Source: Falsiroseomonas frigidaquae (GTDB lineage: Bacteria; Pseudomonadota; Alphaproteobacteria; Acetobacterales; Acetobacteraceae). Taken from it: a DNA stretch of 64,000 bases. Below, piece after piece: positions 1 through 8,276 of the stretch (the stretch's first letter is position 1; the number at the start of each line of letters is the position of its first letter). The stretch covers positions 124,001 to 188,000 of the forward strand of contig NZ_JAAVTX010000005.1 in assembly GCF_012163145.1 (NCBI RefSeq). Reading direction: 5' to 3'. The translations under genes were made by a program, and so were the position numbers. Below the pieces are notes generated by a model. It was not told where the DNA came from, did no database searches, and saw only the letters and a list, made by a program, of their open reading frames with translations.

Positions 1-2
1 GC

Positions 3-740
3 ATGACGCTGGACCTGCCGCGCATCCGCGCCGCGCTGGACCAGGCCCGCCACCCGGCGCTGCTGCTGGCGGACATCATCTCCTCCCTCGGCTCCATCGA
101 ATTCCGCTTCGACGATTGGGGCATCGATGCCGCGGTGGGCGGCAGCCAGAAGGGGCTGATGCTGCCGGTCGGCTTCTCCTTCACCGGCGTCTCGGACAAG
201 GCGATGGCGGCGCACCAGTCCTCCGCCTTCCCGAAGCACTATTTCAACTGGACCACGATGCTGACGCGGCGCCACCGCAGCTTCATCGGCACCGTGCCCA
301 TCGCCCTGTTCTACGGGCTGCGGGAGGCGCTGCGCCTGATCGAGCAGGAGGAAGGCCTCGACAACGTGCTGGCCCGCCATGCGCGGCTGGCCGAAGCCAC
401 GCGGCGCTGCGTGCGGCATTGGGCAGGCAACAACGGGCCGCAGCTGTTCTGCCTCTCGCCCGAACGCGTCTCCGATTCCGTCACCTCGGTCCTGATGCCG
501 GAGGGGCATGATGCGGAGGCGCTGCGCAAGCGCGTGGGCACCATGAACGTGGCGCTGGGCACCGGTCTGTCCCGGCTGAATGGCAAGGTGTTCCGGATCG
601 GCCATCTGGGCGACCTGAACGAGCCGATGCTGCTCGGCACGCTGGCGGCGACGGAAATCGGCCTGCGCCTGCAGGGCGTGCCGCATGCCGCCGGCGGCTC
701 GGAAGCCGCGATCGCCTACCTCGCGGAGACGGCGCCCTGA
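3..740 (+). CDS. Serine--glyoxylate aminotransferase, C-terminal part (cut by window edge)
   Basis: The window opens inside this gene, so about 245 C-terminal residues are visible; the family is usually near 390-400 residues. It is a PLP-dependent class V aminotransferase. The segment GGSQKGLMLP carries the PLP-binding lysine at about visible residue 50, preceded by a SSLGS and DDWGIDAAVG block typical of the serine--glyoxylate/alanine--glyoxylate group. The known reaction of the closest group makes hydroxypyruvate and glycine from serine and glyoxylate, a step of the serine cycle and of photorespiratory-type metabolism. The downstream GNAT gene starts at or over its stop codon, suggesting co-transcription. 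Substrate choice within the group is inference; the fold is secure. Confidence 0.85.
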   Translation: MTLDLPRIRAALDQARHPALLLADIISSLGSIEFRFDDWGIDAAVGGSQKGLMLPVGFSFTGVSDKAMAAHQSSAFPKHYFNWTTMLTRRHRSFIGTVPIALFYGLREALRLIEQEEGLDNVLARHARLAEATRRCVRHWAGNNGPQLFCLSPERVSDSVTSVLMPEGHDAEALRKRVGTMNVALGTGLSRLNGKVFRIGHLGDLNEPMLLGTLAATEIGLRLQGVPHAAGGSEAAIAYLAETAP

Positions 741-1189
741 TCCGCCGCGCCACGCCGGCGGAAGCCCCGGCGCTGGCTGCGCTGGTGGAGCGCGCCTATG
801 CGCCCTGGGTGCCGATCACCGGCGCCCGGCCGCTGCCGATGGATGACGACTACGCCGCCCGCTGCGAGTCCGGCCAGGCCTTCGCCCTGGAGCAGGATGG
901 GGCGCTGGCCGGGCTGATCGTGCTGGTGGATTTCCCGACCCATCTCTGGATCGACAATGTCGCGGTGGAGCCGGCGCTGAAGGGCCAGGGGCTCGGCCGG
1001 GCGCTGATGGGTTTCGCCGAGACGGAAGCGCGGCGCCGCGGGCTGCCAGAGCTCCGCCTGCTGACCAATGCGCTGATGGCGGCGAACATCGCCCTCTACA
1101 CCCGCCTCGGCTTCATCGAGACGGAACGGCGGACGGAGAAGGGTCGCGCCCGGGTCTATATGGCAAAGCGGCTTCAGCCCTCCGGCTGA
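737..1189 (+). CDS. GNAT-family N-acetyltransferase
   Basis: A protein of about 150 residues with a GNAT fold. The acetyl-CoA pyrophosphate-binding motif is visible as QGLGRALM, preceded by the beta4 strand WIDNVAVEP and followed by LRLLTNALMAANIALYTRLGF, the usual C-terminal GNAT block. The N-terminal IRRATPAEAPALAAL block is conserved in the family and lies upstream of the first GTG (785), so the true start is probably the CTG at 737 that overlaps the preceding TGA; this non-standard start is inference. Its 3' end overlaps the convergent aroA by 16 bases. The substrate cannot be read from sequence. Confidence 0.8.
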   Translation: MIRRATPAEAPALAALVERAYAPWVPITGARPLPMDDDYAARCESGQAFALEQDGALAGLIVLVDFPTHLWIDNVAVEPALKGQGLGRALMGFAETEARRRGLPELRLLTNALMAANIALYTRLGFIETERRTEKGRARVYMAKRLQPSG

Positions 1190-2421
1190 AGCGCCACGCC
1201 CAGGCTCTCCAGGTCGCGCCAGTAGTCCGGATAGGTCTTGGCGACGCAGCCGGGGTCCAGGATGGTCACGCCCGGCACCATCAGCCCCACCAGCGCCAGG
1301 CTCATCGCGATGCGGTGGTCGGCATAGGTCTCGATCCGCGCGGGCCGGAAGGCTTCCCGCGGCTGCGGCGTCACCAGCAGGTCATCGCCGACCTCCACGG
1401 CCAGGCCGGGGGCGATGCGCGACAGTTCCGTCGCCATCGCCGCCACCCGGTCGCATTCCTTCACGCGCAGATTGGCGATGCCGGTGAAGCGCACCGGCGT
1501 GGCGTTGAAGGCGGCGAGCGCGGCCAGCGTCGGCACCGCATCCTGCATCTGCGACCCCTCGATCTCCGCCGGCAGATGCGGGAACAGCCGGATCAGCGCA
1601 TGGGCCTGCGCATCCGGCTGGGTGAAGGACTCTGTGCCGAGGTCGATCGCCCCGCCCGTCAGCACCTCCGCCGCCCAGAGATAGGTGGCGGCCGAGGCGT
1701 CGGGCTCCACATGCAGGTCCGCCGCCCGGTAGCCACCAGGCTGCACCAGCCAGGCCGCCGCACCCTCCTGCGCCACCATCGCGCCGAAGCGGCGCATGGC
1801 GGCGACGGTCAGGTCGATATAGCCGCGCGCGCCGATCGCATCACCCGCCAGCGAAACGCGCACCGGCTTCGCCCCGCAGGCCGCCAGCATCAGCAGGGCG
1901 GAGACATATTGGCTGGACAGGCCGGCATCCACCGTCACCGCCTCGCCCGCGAAGCCGCCGCGGCCCTGCACCGTCACCGGCGGGCAGCCCGTGGGCGCGG
2001 AAGCCTCGACGCCCAGCGCCGCCAGCGCGGCGACCAGCGGCGCGATCGGGCGCTTCTGCATATGGGCATCGCCGGTCAGCACCACCGGCCCATCCGCCAG
2101 CGCGGCGGCCGCGGTCAGGAAGCGCGTCGCCGTGCCGGCATTGCCGAGGAAGACCGGCTCCGCCGGCGCGCGCAGCGCCCCGCTGCCGGTGACGATGAAG
2201 GCGGTCGCATCCGGCTCCTCCACCGCCACGCCCATCGCCCGCAGCGCATTGGCCATGTGCCGCGTGTCGTCGCTTTTCAGCGCGCCGGTGATGCGGCTGG
2301 TGCCGCGCGCCAGCGCCGCCAGCAGCAGCGCCCGGTTGGTGATGGATTTCGACCCCGGCGGCGCCACGCGCCCGCGGAGCGGCCGGCCCGGCGGGGTGAT
2401 GGTCAGCGCCGCCATGGTCAT
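1174..2421 (-). CDS. aroA: 3-phosphoshikimate 1-carboxyvinyltransferase (EPSP synthase)
   Basis: This is the sixth step of the shikimate pathway: shikimate-3-phosphate plus PEP gives EPSP. The product has 415 residues, slightly short of the usual 425-450. Family blocks are clear: PPGSKSITNRALLLAAL at the N terminus, SDDTRHM, FLGNAGTATRFL, the GDAHMQKRPI block near residue 120, the RVKECDRVAAMATEL block near 320, and DHRIAMSLAL near 370. In the GNAGTA.R loop the residue after Arg is Phe, where E. coli AroA has Pro101. The start codon overlaps the gshA stop by four bases (ATGA), so the two are translationally coupled. The other aro gene in the window, aroC, is 40 kb away. Confidence 0.96.
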   Translation of the reverse strand: MTMAALTITPPGRPLRGRVAPPGSKSITNRALLLAALARGTSRITGALKSDDTRHMANALRAMGVAVEEPDATAFIVTGSGALRAPAEPVFLGNAGTATRFLTAAAALADGPVVLTGDAHMQKRPIAPLVAALAALGVEASAPTGCPPVTVQGRGGFAGEAVTVDAGLSSQYVSALLMLAACGAKPVRVSLAGDAIGARGYIDLTVAAMRRFGAMVAQEGAAAWLVQPGGYRAADLHVEPDASAATYLWAAEVLTGGAIDLGTESFTQPDAQAHALIRLFPHLPAEIEGSQMQDAVPTLAALAAFNATPVRFTGIANLRVKECDRVAAMATELSRIAPGLAVEVGDDLLVTPQPREAFRPARIETYADHRIAMSLALVGLMVPGVTILDPGCVAKTYPDYWRDLESLGVALQPEG

Positions 2422-3761
2422 GCCTCCGCTTCGGCGAAGATGCGGGAGACGTCGCCGCCCCAGGCCGTGTCCCAGCGTTGCAACCAGCGCTCCGCCTGGG
2501 TGATGCCGGATTCGGCGATTTCGGACAGCGGCGCCAGGTACACCTCCTCCCCCAGCCCGCGCGCCTTCAGCCCCTCGCGCGATATCGCCACCGCATCGCG
2601 GGCGATCGCCTGCAGGGTGCGGCCGTGGATGGTCGCCGCCAGCGCCTGCTTCGGCACCGCGTTGCGCAGCAGCTTCATCTCCTCCACCGTCCAGCCGCGG
2701 ATCAGCCCGGCGGCGGCCTTCTGGGCGGCATCGTCATACAGCAGCCCGGTCCAGAAGGCGGGCTTGGCCATCAGCATCGCCGGGCTACCGGCATCCGCCC
2801 CGCGCATCTCCAGGAAGCGCTTCAGGCGCACATCGGTGAAGACGGTGGTGACGTGGTCGGCCCAGTCGCCCATGGTCGGCTCATGCCCGGCCAGCTTCTC
2901 CGCGCGGCCTTCCAGGAAGGCGCGGAAGGACACGCCGGCGGCGTCGATGTACTGGCCATCGCGCATGATGAAATACATCGGCACGTCGAGCACGAACTGG
3001 GCGAAACGCTCGAAGCCGAAGCCCTCCTCGAAGGCCACGGGCGGAATGCCGGTGCGGTCCGGGTCGGTATCCGTCCAGACTCGCCCGCGCAGCGTCAGCA
3101 GGCCCGAGGGCTTGCCCTCGATGAAGGGGGAATTGGCGAACAGCGCGGTGGCCAGCGGCTGCAGCGCGAGCGACACGCGCAGCTTCTCCACCATGTCGGC
3201 CTCGTCGCCGAAATCCAGGTTCACCTGCACCGTGCAGGTGCGCAGCATCATATCCAGCCCCATGCCGCCGACCTGCGGCATGTAGCGACGCATGATGGCG
3301 TAGCGCCCCTTCGGCATCCAGGGCATCTCCTCCCGCGTTGCCAGCGGGTGGAAGCCGAGCGGGGCGAAGCCGAGGCCCAGCGGCCCGGCAATCTCATGCA
3401 CCTCGCGCAGATGGTCGCCGAGTTCGACGCGCGTCGCGTGCAGGTCTTCCATCGGCGCGCCGGACAGCTCGAACTGCCCACCCGGCTCCAGGCTGACGGA
3501 GCCGCCGTCGCGCTTCAGGCCGATGACGTTGCCGGCATCCAGAATCGGCTCCCAGCCCTTGCCCTGCAGCCCCTCCAGCATCGCCTTGATGCCGCCCGGC
3601 TCATAGGGCGGCGGCGCGAACTCTGCCCGTGAAAAGCCGAATTTCTCGTGCTCCGTGCCGATCCGCCAGGCGGATTTCGGCTTGCTGCCAGCCGCGAACC
3701 ACTCGGCCAACTGGCGCGTGGAGGTGATCGGCGTCAGGTCGGCCTCGCCGGGATTCGACAT
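2418..3761 (-). CDS. gshA: Glutamate--cysteine ligase (plant/alphaproteobacterial type)
   Basis: Catalyses the first and rate-limiting step of glutathione synthesis, ATP-dependent joining of glutamate and cysteine, in the cytoplasm. At 447 residues it fits the plant-like GCS class found in alphaproteobacteria, not the E. coli GshA class. Supporting segments are WRIGTEHEKFGF near residue 35, GGSVSLEPGGQFELSGAP near 85, the MLRTCTVQVNLDF block near 175, and the DVPMYFIMRDGQYIDAAG block near 265. It is upstream of and overlaps aroA, so the two are probably one transcript. The start at 3761 is the first ATG before the conserved TPITSTRQLAEWF block. Confidence 0.94.
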   Translation of the reverse strand: MSNPGEADLTPITSTRQLAEWFAAGSKPKSAWRIGTEHEKFGFSRAEFAPPPYEPGGIKAMLEGLQGKGWEPILDAGNVIGLKRDGGSVSLEPGGQFELSGAPMEDLHATRVELGDHLREVHEIAGPLGLGFAPLGFHPLATREEMPWMPKGRYAIMRRYMPQVGGMGLDMMLRTCTVQVNLDFGDEADMVEKLRVSLALQPLATALFANSPFIEGKPSGLLTLRGRVWTDTDPDRTGIPPVAFEEGFGFERFAQFVLDVPMYFIMRDGQYIDAAGVSFRAFLEGRAEKLAGHEPTMGDWADHVTTVFTDVRLKRFLEMRGADAGSPAMLMAKPAFWTGLLYDDAAQKAAAGLIRGWTVEEMKLLRNAVPKQALAATIHGRTLQAIARDAVAISREGLKARGLGEEVYLAPLSEIAESGITQAERWLQRWDTAWGGDVSRIFAEAEA

Positions 3762-3810
3762 GCGGTGCGTTCTCTTCCTGGCGTCCGGCCGGGGCGGCTG
3801 CCTCGTCCGA

Positions 3811-4530
3811 TCAGGCCCAATCGCCCAGTAGCGCCTGCAGCGCTGCCAGGCCGGCCACGGCCGCGGTCTCGGCCCGGAGGATCCGGGGCCCGAGCGCGGC
3901 GGGCACTACAAAGGGCCGCCGGCGCAGGTCGTCAAGCTCCGCCCCCATGAAGCCGCCCTCCGGCCCCACCAGAAGGGCGAGCGGCGCACCGGGCGGCAGC
4001 GCCAGGGCGCGGGCCGGGACAGCGACGCTGCGCTCCATCGCCACCACCAGCGGCACGCCATCCCAGGCATCCAGCACGCGGTGCAGCGGCGCGGCCTCCG
4101 TCACCTCCGGCACCGCAAGCCGTTCGCATTGCTCGGCGGCGCCGCGGGCGATCGCGGACAGGCGCGCGGCATTGGCGCGGTCGGCGACGGTGCGGCGGGT
4201 CAGCACGGGCTGGATTCGGGTGGCGCCGAGCTCCGTCGCCTTCTCCACCACCCAATCCATCGCATCCCGCTTCAGGGCGGCGACCAGCAGGCGGCATTCC
4301 GGTTCCGGCACCGGGGCGCGGGCCTGCGACTCCACTGCGAATCGGGCGCGGTCCTTGCGGATGGATTCGATGCGTGCCGCCCATTCGCCGTCGCGCGGGT
4401 TGAACAGGCGCACCTCGTCGCCCGGGCCGCGGCGCAGCACCGTGCCGATATGATGCGCCTGGCCGGGCGCGGCCTCCACAACCAGCCCCTCGGCCAGTGT
4501 GTCGTCCAGGTACAGTCGAGGGATGGACAT
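3811..4530 (-). CDS. rsmE: 16S rRNA (uracil(1498)-N(3))-methyltransferase
   Basis: A SPOUT-class (trefoil-knot) methyltransferase that methylates N3 of U1498 in 16S rRNA. The 239-residue length matches the family. The knot motif LLVGPEGGFMGAELD lies near residue 195, followed by a typical LGPRILRAETAAVAGLAALQ tail. The N-terminal PUA-like part shows HHIGTVLRRGPGDEVRLF-like residues. The middle carries the EKATELGATRIQPVLTRRT block. It is divergent from ubiA with only 29 bases between the start codons, so both promoters must overlap or lie in the coding ends. It sits 49 bases downstream of the gshA start and may be transcribed into gshA-aroA. Confidence 0.95.
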   Translation of the reverse strand: MSIPRLYLDDTLAEGLVVEAAPGQAHHIGTVLRRGPGDEVRLFNPRDGEWAARIESIRKDRARFAVESQARAPVPEPECRLLVAALKRDAMDWVVEKATELGATRIQPVLTRRTVADRANAARLSAIARGAAEQCERLAVPEVTEAAPLHRVLDAWDGVPLVVAMERSVAVPARALALPPGAPLALLVGPEGGFMGAELDDLRRRPFVVPAALGPRILRAETAAVAGLAALQALLGDWA

Positions 4531-4559
4531 CCGGAACCTCCGCGGACAGGTATAGGGCC

Positions 4560-5459
4560 ATGACCGGCTGGACCGATATCCGCGCTTCCGGCTGGGTGGC
4601 CCGCCTGCCCCCCGGCTGGCGGCCCTATGCCCTGCTCGGCCGCTTCGACCGGCCGATCGGTGCCTGGCTGCTGCTGCTGCCGGGCTTCTGGGCGTTTGCC
4701 GTGGCGGCGCCGGGATGGGCGGAGGGGTTGCGCCTGGCGCTGCTGTTCACGCTGGGCGCCTTCGCCATGCGGGCGGCAGGCTGCGTGGTGAACGACCTCT
4801 GGGACCGCGACCTGGACCGGCAGGTGGAGCGCACCCGCGGCCGGCCGCTGGCTGCCGGTACCGTAACGCCCTTGCGGGCGATGGTCTTCCTCGCCGCGCT
4901 CTGCGTGGTCGGACTGCTGGTGCTGGTGCAATTGCCGCTGGCGGCGATCTATGTGGGCCTGGGCTCGCTGGTACTGATCGCGCTGTATCCGCTGGCGAAG
5001 CGGGTGACGGACTGGCCGCAGGCGGTGCTGGGCCTGGTGTTCTCCTGGGCCGCGCCCACCGGCTATGCGGCGGCGACCGGCGGGCTGGGCTGGCCGGCGC
5101 TGGCGCTGTGGGCCGCCGGGTTCTTCTGGATCCTGGGCTACGACACGATCTACGCGCATCAGGACCGGGAGGATGATGCCAAGGTCGGCGTCCGCAGCAC
5201 CGCCCTGAAATTCGGCCGCGCCTCGGCCCGCTTCGTCGGCGCCTGCTATGCGGCGATGCTGGCGCTGCTGGTGGTGGCGGGGCTGCTGGCCGGCCTGGCC
5301 TGGCCTTTCCTGCCCGCGCTGCTGCTGCCGGCGGCGCTGCTGGCCTGGCAGGTGCGGACACTCGATATCGGCGACCCGGAGCGCTGCCTGATGCTGTTCA
5401 AGTCGAACCGCGAGGTCGGCTTCGCCATCGCGCTGGCCTTCCTGGCCGGCCGGTTGTGA
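4560..5459 (+). CDS. ubiA: 4-hydroxybenzoate polyprenyltransferase
   Basis: An integral membrane prenyltransferase of ubiquinone synthesis that attaches the polyprenyl tail to 4-hydroxybenzoate. With the ATG at 4560 it is 299 residues. The first Asp-rich motif NDLWDRDLDRQVERTRGRP is near residue 80 and the second, YDTIYAHQDREDD, near 200; both bind Mg-diphosphate. Seven to nine hydrophobic segments are visible. The longer in-frame start at 4497 would run into the divergent rsmE and is less likely. The stop overlaps the start of the next gene by GTGA, so translation is coupled. Confidence 0.95.
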   Translation: MTGWTDIRASGWVARLPPGWRPYALLGRFDRPIGAWLLLLPGFWAFAVAAPGWAEGLRLALLFTLGAFAMRAAGCVVNDLWDRDLDRQVERTRGRPLAAGTVTPLRAMVFLAALCVVGLLVLVQLPLAAIYVGLGSLVLIALYPLAKRVTDWPQAVLGLVFSWAAPTGYAAATGGLGWPALALWAAGFFWILGYDTIYAHQDREDDAKVGVRSTALKFGRASARFVGACYAAMLALLVVAGLLAGLAWPFLPALLLPAALLAWQVRTLDIGDPERCLMLFKSNREVGFAIALAFLAGRL

Positions 5460-6100
5460 GCGACGCCGAAGCGTTCATCCGCGCCCATACCGCAATCGCC
5501 CGCCCGGCCCTGGTGCCGGAACTTCGCCTGCACCTGGCCACCGAAATCACCCCGATCTGGCAGGCCACCGAGGCCTGGCTGGCCGAGGAAGGCATCGAGC
5601 CGCCCTTCTGGGCCTTCGCCTGGCCCGGCGGCCAGGCCCTGGCGCGCACCGTGCTGGACCAGCCCGCGCTGGTCGCCGGCCGGCGCGTGCTGGATTTTGC
5701 CGCCGGCTGCGGCATCGGCGCCATCGCCGCCGCGCTGGCCGGTGCCGCGGTGGTGGAGGCGGCGGAAATCGACCCTCTCGCCCTGGCCGCCACCCGGCTG
5801 AACGCGGCGCTGAACGGCGTGGCGGTGGCGACGCCGGATGGCGATGTGGTGGGCAGCGCCTGCCGCTGGGACCTGATCCTGGCCGGCGATGTCTGCTACG
5901 AGGCGCCGATGACGGCGCATATCCTGCCCTGGCTGCGCGCCATGGCGGGTGGCGGTGCCGAGGTGTGGATTGCCGATCCCGGCCGCGCCTACCTGCCGGT
6001 GGCCGGCATGGAACTGCTCTCCACCCATCTGGTACCGACGACGCGGGAGCTGGAGGACCGGGACACCCGGCAGGTGACCATCCACCGCCTGCTGGCCTGA
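5456..6100 (+). CDS. SAM-dependent methyltransferase, ETF-beta lysine methyltransferase type
   Basis: A 214-residue class I methyltransferase. The AdoMet-binding motif VLDFAAGCGIGAIAAAL is near residue 78, followed by the acidic EIDPLALAATRLNAALNGV segment and DLILAGDVCYE near 140. The conserved PPFWAFAWPGGQALAR block near residue 45 is characteristic of the METTL20/ETFBKMT group, whose bacterial member methylates lysines of the electron-transfer flavoprotein beta subunit; this assignment is from recalled family features. No ETF gene is in the window. Starts with GTG overlapping the ubiA stop and ends by overlapping the next gene (TGATG), so three genes form one coupled unit. Confidence 0.8.
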   Translation: MSDAEAFIRAHTAIARPALVPELRLHLATEITPIWQATEAWLAEEGIEPPFWAFAWPGGQALARTVLDQPALVAGRRVLDFAAGCGIGAIAAALAGAAVVEAAEIDPLALAATRLNAALNGVAVATPDGDVVGSACRWDLILAGDVCYEAPMTAHILPWLRAMAGGGAEVWIADPGRAYLPVAGMELLSTHLVPTTRELEDRDTRQVTIHRLLA

Positions 6101-6504
6101 TGCTCCTCACGGCGCGGCGCTTCCTGGAGACGCTCTGGCCGGAATGGCATGCGGAGCGTGGCCGGCCCCGGCCCGCCATCCCCTCCACCGGCACCTGCGG
6201 CCGCTCCGCCACCTTCCTCCAGCGCGTCCTGGCGGAGGTCGGGCGCGAGGCCGAGGTCCGCCATGGCTGGTTCCTGGCGCCGGCCGGTCCGGCGCGCCAT
6301 GCCTGGGTGGAATCGGGCGGGCTTATCCTGGATCTGACGGCGGACCAGTTCGGCGCGCCGCCGATCCTCGCCTGCCCGGCACCGGATGCCCGCTACCGCC
6401 CCGGCCCGGATACCACGGCCCCGAACTTCCAGGCGGCGCGCACAACGGCGGTGGCGGCGGTCTGGCCGCGCTGGCAGGCCTTCGTCGCCTTCAACCTGCC
6501 TTGA
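6100..6504 (+). CDS. Small unknown protein with transglutaminase-like Cys/His/Asp residues
   Basis: A 134-residue cytoplasmic protein with no signal peptide; I do not recognise a named family. Its layout is suggestive: STGTCGRSATFLQRVL puts Cys33 at the start of a helix, RHAWVE gives His67 in a strand, and LILDLTADQF gives Asp78 in the next strand. That order and spacing resembles the Cys-His-Asp triad of transglutaminase-like or papain-fold hydrolases, but the protein is shorter than most of them. Start at 6100 overlaps the stop of the methyltransferase gene (TGATG), which makes the upstream in-frame starts unlikely. Function is unknown; hydrolase activity is inference only. Confidence 0.7.
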   Translation: MLLTARRFLETLWPEWHAERGRPRPAIPSTGTCGRSATFLQRVLAEVGREAEVRHGWFLAPAGPARHAWVESGGLILDLTADQFGAPPILACPAPDARYRPGPDTTAPNFQAARTTAVAAVWPRWQAFVAFNLP

Positions 6505-6527
6505 GCCTGCGCTGTCATGATCGGGCC

Positions 6528-6950
6528 ATGCGCCCCATCCTGATCCTGCTCACCCTTCTCCTCGCGCTGCCCCAGCCCCTGCCGGCCGGGGCGCAGACAC
6601 AGCGCCAATATGACAGCCAGGGCCGCGCCACCGGCCGGGCGGAGACCCGCGGCGACACCACCCGGTATTACGACAGCCAGGGCCGCAGCCTCGGCCGCAG
6701 CGAAAGCCGCGGCGGCGTCACCCGGCATTACGACGCCCAGGGACGCGCCACCGGCCGCAGCGAGGATCGCGGCAACACCCAGCGCCACTACGATTCCCAG
6801 GGCCGCAGCACCGGCCGCAGCGAATACCGGGACACCACCCGGCGGGACTATGATGCCAGCGGCCGCAGCCAGGGCCGCGCGGAAAACCGCGGCGACACCA
6901 CGCGCTTCTACGACAGCCAGGGCCGCGCCACCGGGCGGGTGCAAAAATAG
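6528..6950 (+). CDS. Secreted 20-residue tandem-repeat protein
   Basis: A 140-residue protein with a clear signal peptide (MRPILILLTLLLALPQPLPAGAQ) followed by almost nothing but repeats. Five full units and one partial unit of 20 residues follow the pattern xYDSQGR(A/S)(T/S)GR(S/A)E.RG.T.R. The unit is Gly/Arg/Asp-rich, strongly basic and lacks Cys. The YDSQGR core resembles YD repeats of RHS-type proteins in spirit but the unit is shorter and there is no RHS core, so I do not assign that family. Likely periplasmic or surface exposed. It is tail to tail with the WD40-cytochrome c gene with zero bases between the stops. Confidence 0.75.
   Translation: MRPILILLTLLLALPQPLPAGAQTQRQYDSQGRATGRAETRGDTTRYYDSQGRSLGRSESRGGVTRHYDAQGRATGRSEDRGNTQRHYDSQGRSTGRSEYRDTTRRDYDASGRSQGRAENRGDTTRFYDSQGRATGRVQK
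6606..6947 (+). repeat. 60-bp coding tandem repeat (5.7 copies)
   Basis: The DNA repeats with a 60-base period inside the secreted repeat protein, units starting at 6606, 6666, 6726, 6786, 6846 and 6906. The GACAGCCAGGGCCGC core is nearly invariant while the second half of each unit drifts, so the copies are not all recent. Confidence 0.85.
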
Positions 6951-8207
6951 CTACCGCGTCGCCGCCTCCAGGAAATCCAGCAGCGCGGCCAGTTCCTCGG
7001 CATTGCCCACGGTCTGGATCGGCATCCGCGTGCCGGGCGTCACCTCATCCGGCCCGCGGGTGAACAGATCCGCCACCGTCTCCCGCGTCCAGACGATGTC
7101 GCCCCGCGCCAGGCGCTCGGAATAGGCATAGCCGGGCAGCGTGCCCATGCGGCGGCCGAAGATGCCGTGCAGATGCGGCCCGGCCATCGGCGGCGCATCC
7201 GCATCCAGCGCATGGCAGGCGGCGCAGGCGCGGAACACGCGGGCGCCCTGCGGATGCGGCCCGGCCGGAATGGCCTCGCTGGCCAGGGCATCCACCGGAC
7301 CCATCGGCCGGCCGGTCGTCGCATTCCAGCGCCGCACCCGGCGATCCGTGCCGCCGGTCCAAAGGCTTGCCCCATCCGCCGACCAGGCCACGGACCACAC
7401 AGGCAACCCCGGCCCCTCCAGCGTATGGCGCAGCCGCAGGGAGGCCGCGTCCCACAGCGTGACGCTGCCGCCGAGTCCGGCCGCCGCGACCTGCGTGCCG
7501 TCCGGGGATGCGGCGAGCGCCACGATCGGCCGGGCGCCGGCCTGCACCGCCCGCACCGCGCCATCCGGCCCGACCAGGCGCAACATCCCCTCCGCCCCGC
7601 CGACCGCCAGCACGCCTTCCGGCAGGGCGGCCAGCGCGTTGAGGGGCAGGCCGAACTCGGCCAGCGTCAGCGGCGCCTCGCCCGCCGGCCAGACCCGCAG
7701 CGTGCCGTCGAAGCCGGCGGTGGCGACCAGGCCGTCGCTGCGGAAGGCCACGGCGTTCACCTGGCCCTGGTGGCCCTCCAGCACCTTGACCGGCGCAACG
7801 CCCGCCAGGTCCCAGACCCGCGCGGTGCCGTCCCAGGATGCCGAGGCCAGGAGGTCACCCTGCGCCGCCAGCCCGGCCACCGGCCCCGCATGCCCCACCA
7901 GCACCCGAACCGGCTCCGGCCCCGGCTGCGGTGGCCACAGCGCCACCTGCCCATCCTCTCCGCTGCTGGCCAGCAGGCCGCCGGGCAGCGCCGCCAGCGC
8001 GTTCACCGCACCCTGGTGCCAGCGCAGCACAGCCCGCGCCCGCAGCCCGCCCGGCTGCCACAGGATGATCGCCTGGTCGAAGCCGGCCGAGGCCACGCCG
8101 CCATCCGGCGCCACCGCCAGGGCCCGCACCGGCCCGCCATGCACCGCCTCCTGCGCAATGGCGGATGCGGGCAGTAACAGGGCGAGGAGGATTGGCAGAA
8201 AGCGCAT
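6951..8207 (-). CDS. Periplasmic WD40-repeat protein with C-terminal cytochrome c domain
   Basis: A 418-residue fusion. Residues 1-19 form a signal peptide (MRFLPILLALLLPASAIAQ). Residues 20 to about 305 form WD40 repeats, with blade ends such as DGTARVWDLAG, DGTLRVWPAG, DGQVALWPP and DRRVRRWNATTG, consistent with a seven-bladed propeller. The C-terminal ~100 residues are a class I c-type cytochrome: heme site CAACH at 328-332 and a probable Met ligand in GTRMPIQ at about 395, with the GPHLHGIFGRRMGT segment seen in mitochondrial-type cytochromes c. The start at 8207 is chosen because it gives the signal peptide; a longer in-frame reading covers the divergent gene. Electron-transfer partner unknown. 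Confidence 0.88.
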   Translation of the reverse strand: MRFLPILLALLLPASAIAQEAVHGGPVRALAVAPDGGVASAGFDQAIILWQPGGLRARAVLRWHQGAVNALAALPGGLLASSGEDGQVALWPPQPGPEPVRVLVGHAGPVAGLAAQGDLLASASWDGTARVWDLAGVAPVKVLEGHQGQVNAVAFRSDGLVATAGFDGTLRVWPAGEAPLTLAEFGLPLNALAALPEGVLAVGGAEGMLRLVGPDGAVRAVQAGARPIVALAASPDGTQVAAAGLGGSVTLWDAASLRLRHTLEGPGLPVWSVAWSADGASLWTGGTDRRVRRWNATTGRPMGPVDALASEAIPAGPHPQGARVFRACAACHALDADAPPMAGPHLHGIFGRRMGTLPGYAYSERLARGDIVWTRETVADLFTRGPDEVTPGTRMPIQTVGNAEELAALLDFLEAATR

Positions 8208-8276
8208 GCCTGACAGGATGGCGCCTTCGCGCCGCTGGTCTAGCCTGTTCCCACAACCAGACGGGAATGTGCGGGG

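Noticed and set aside
1315-3285. A 656-codon plus-strand open frame over aroA and gshA
   Set aside because: It is antisense to two unmistakable genes and reads as Arg/His/Gly-rich shadow sequence, a usual effect of high GC.
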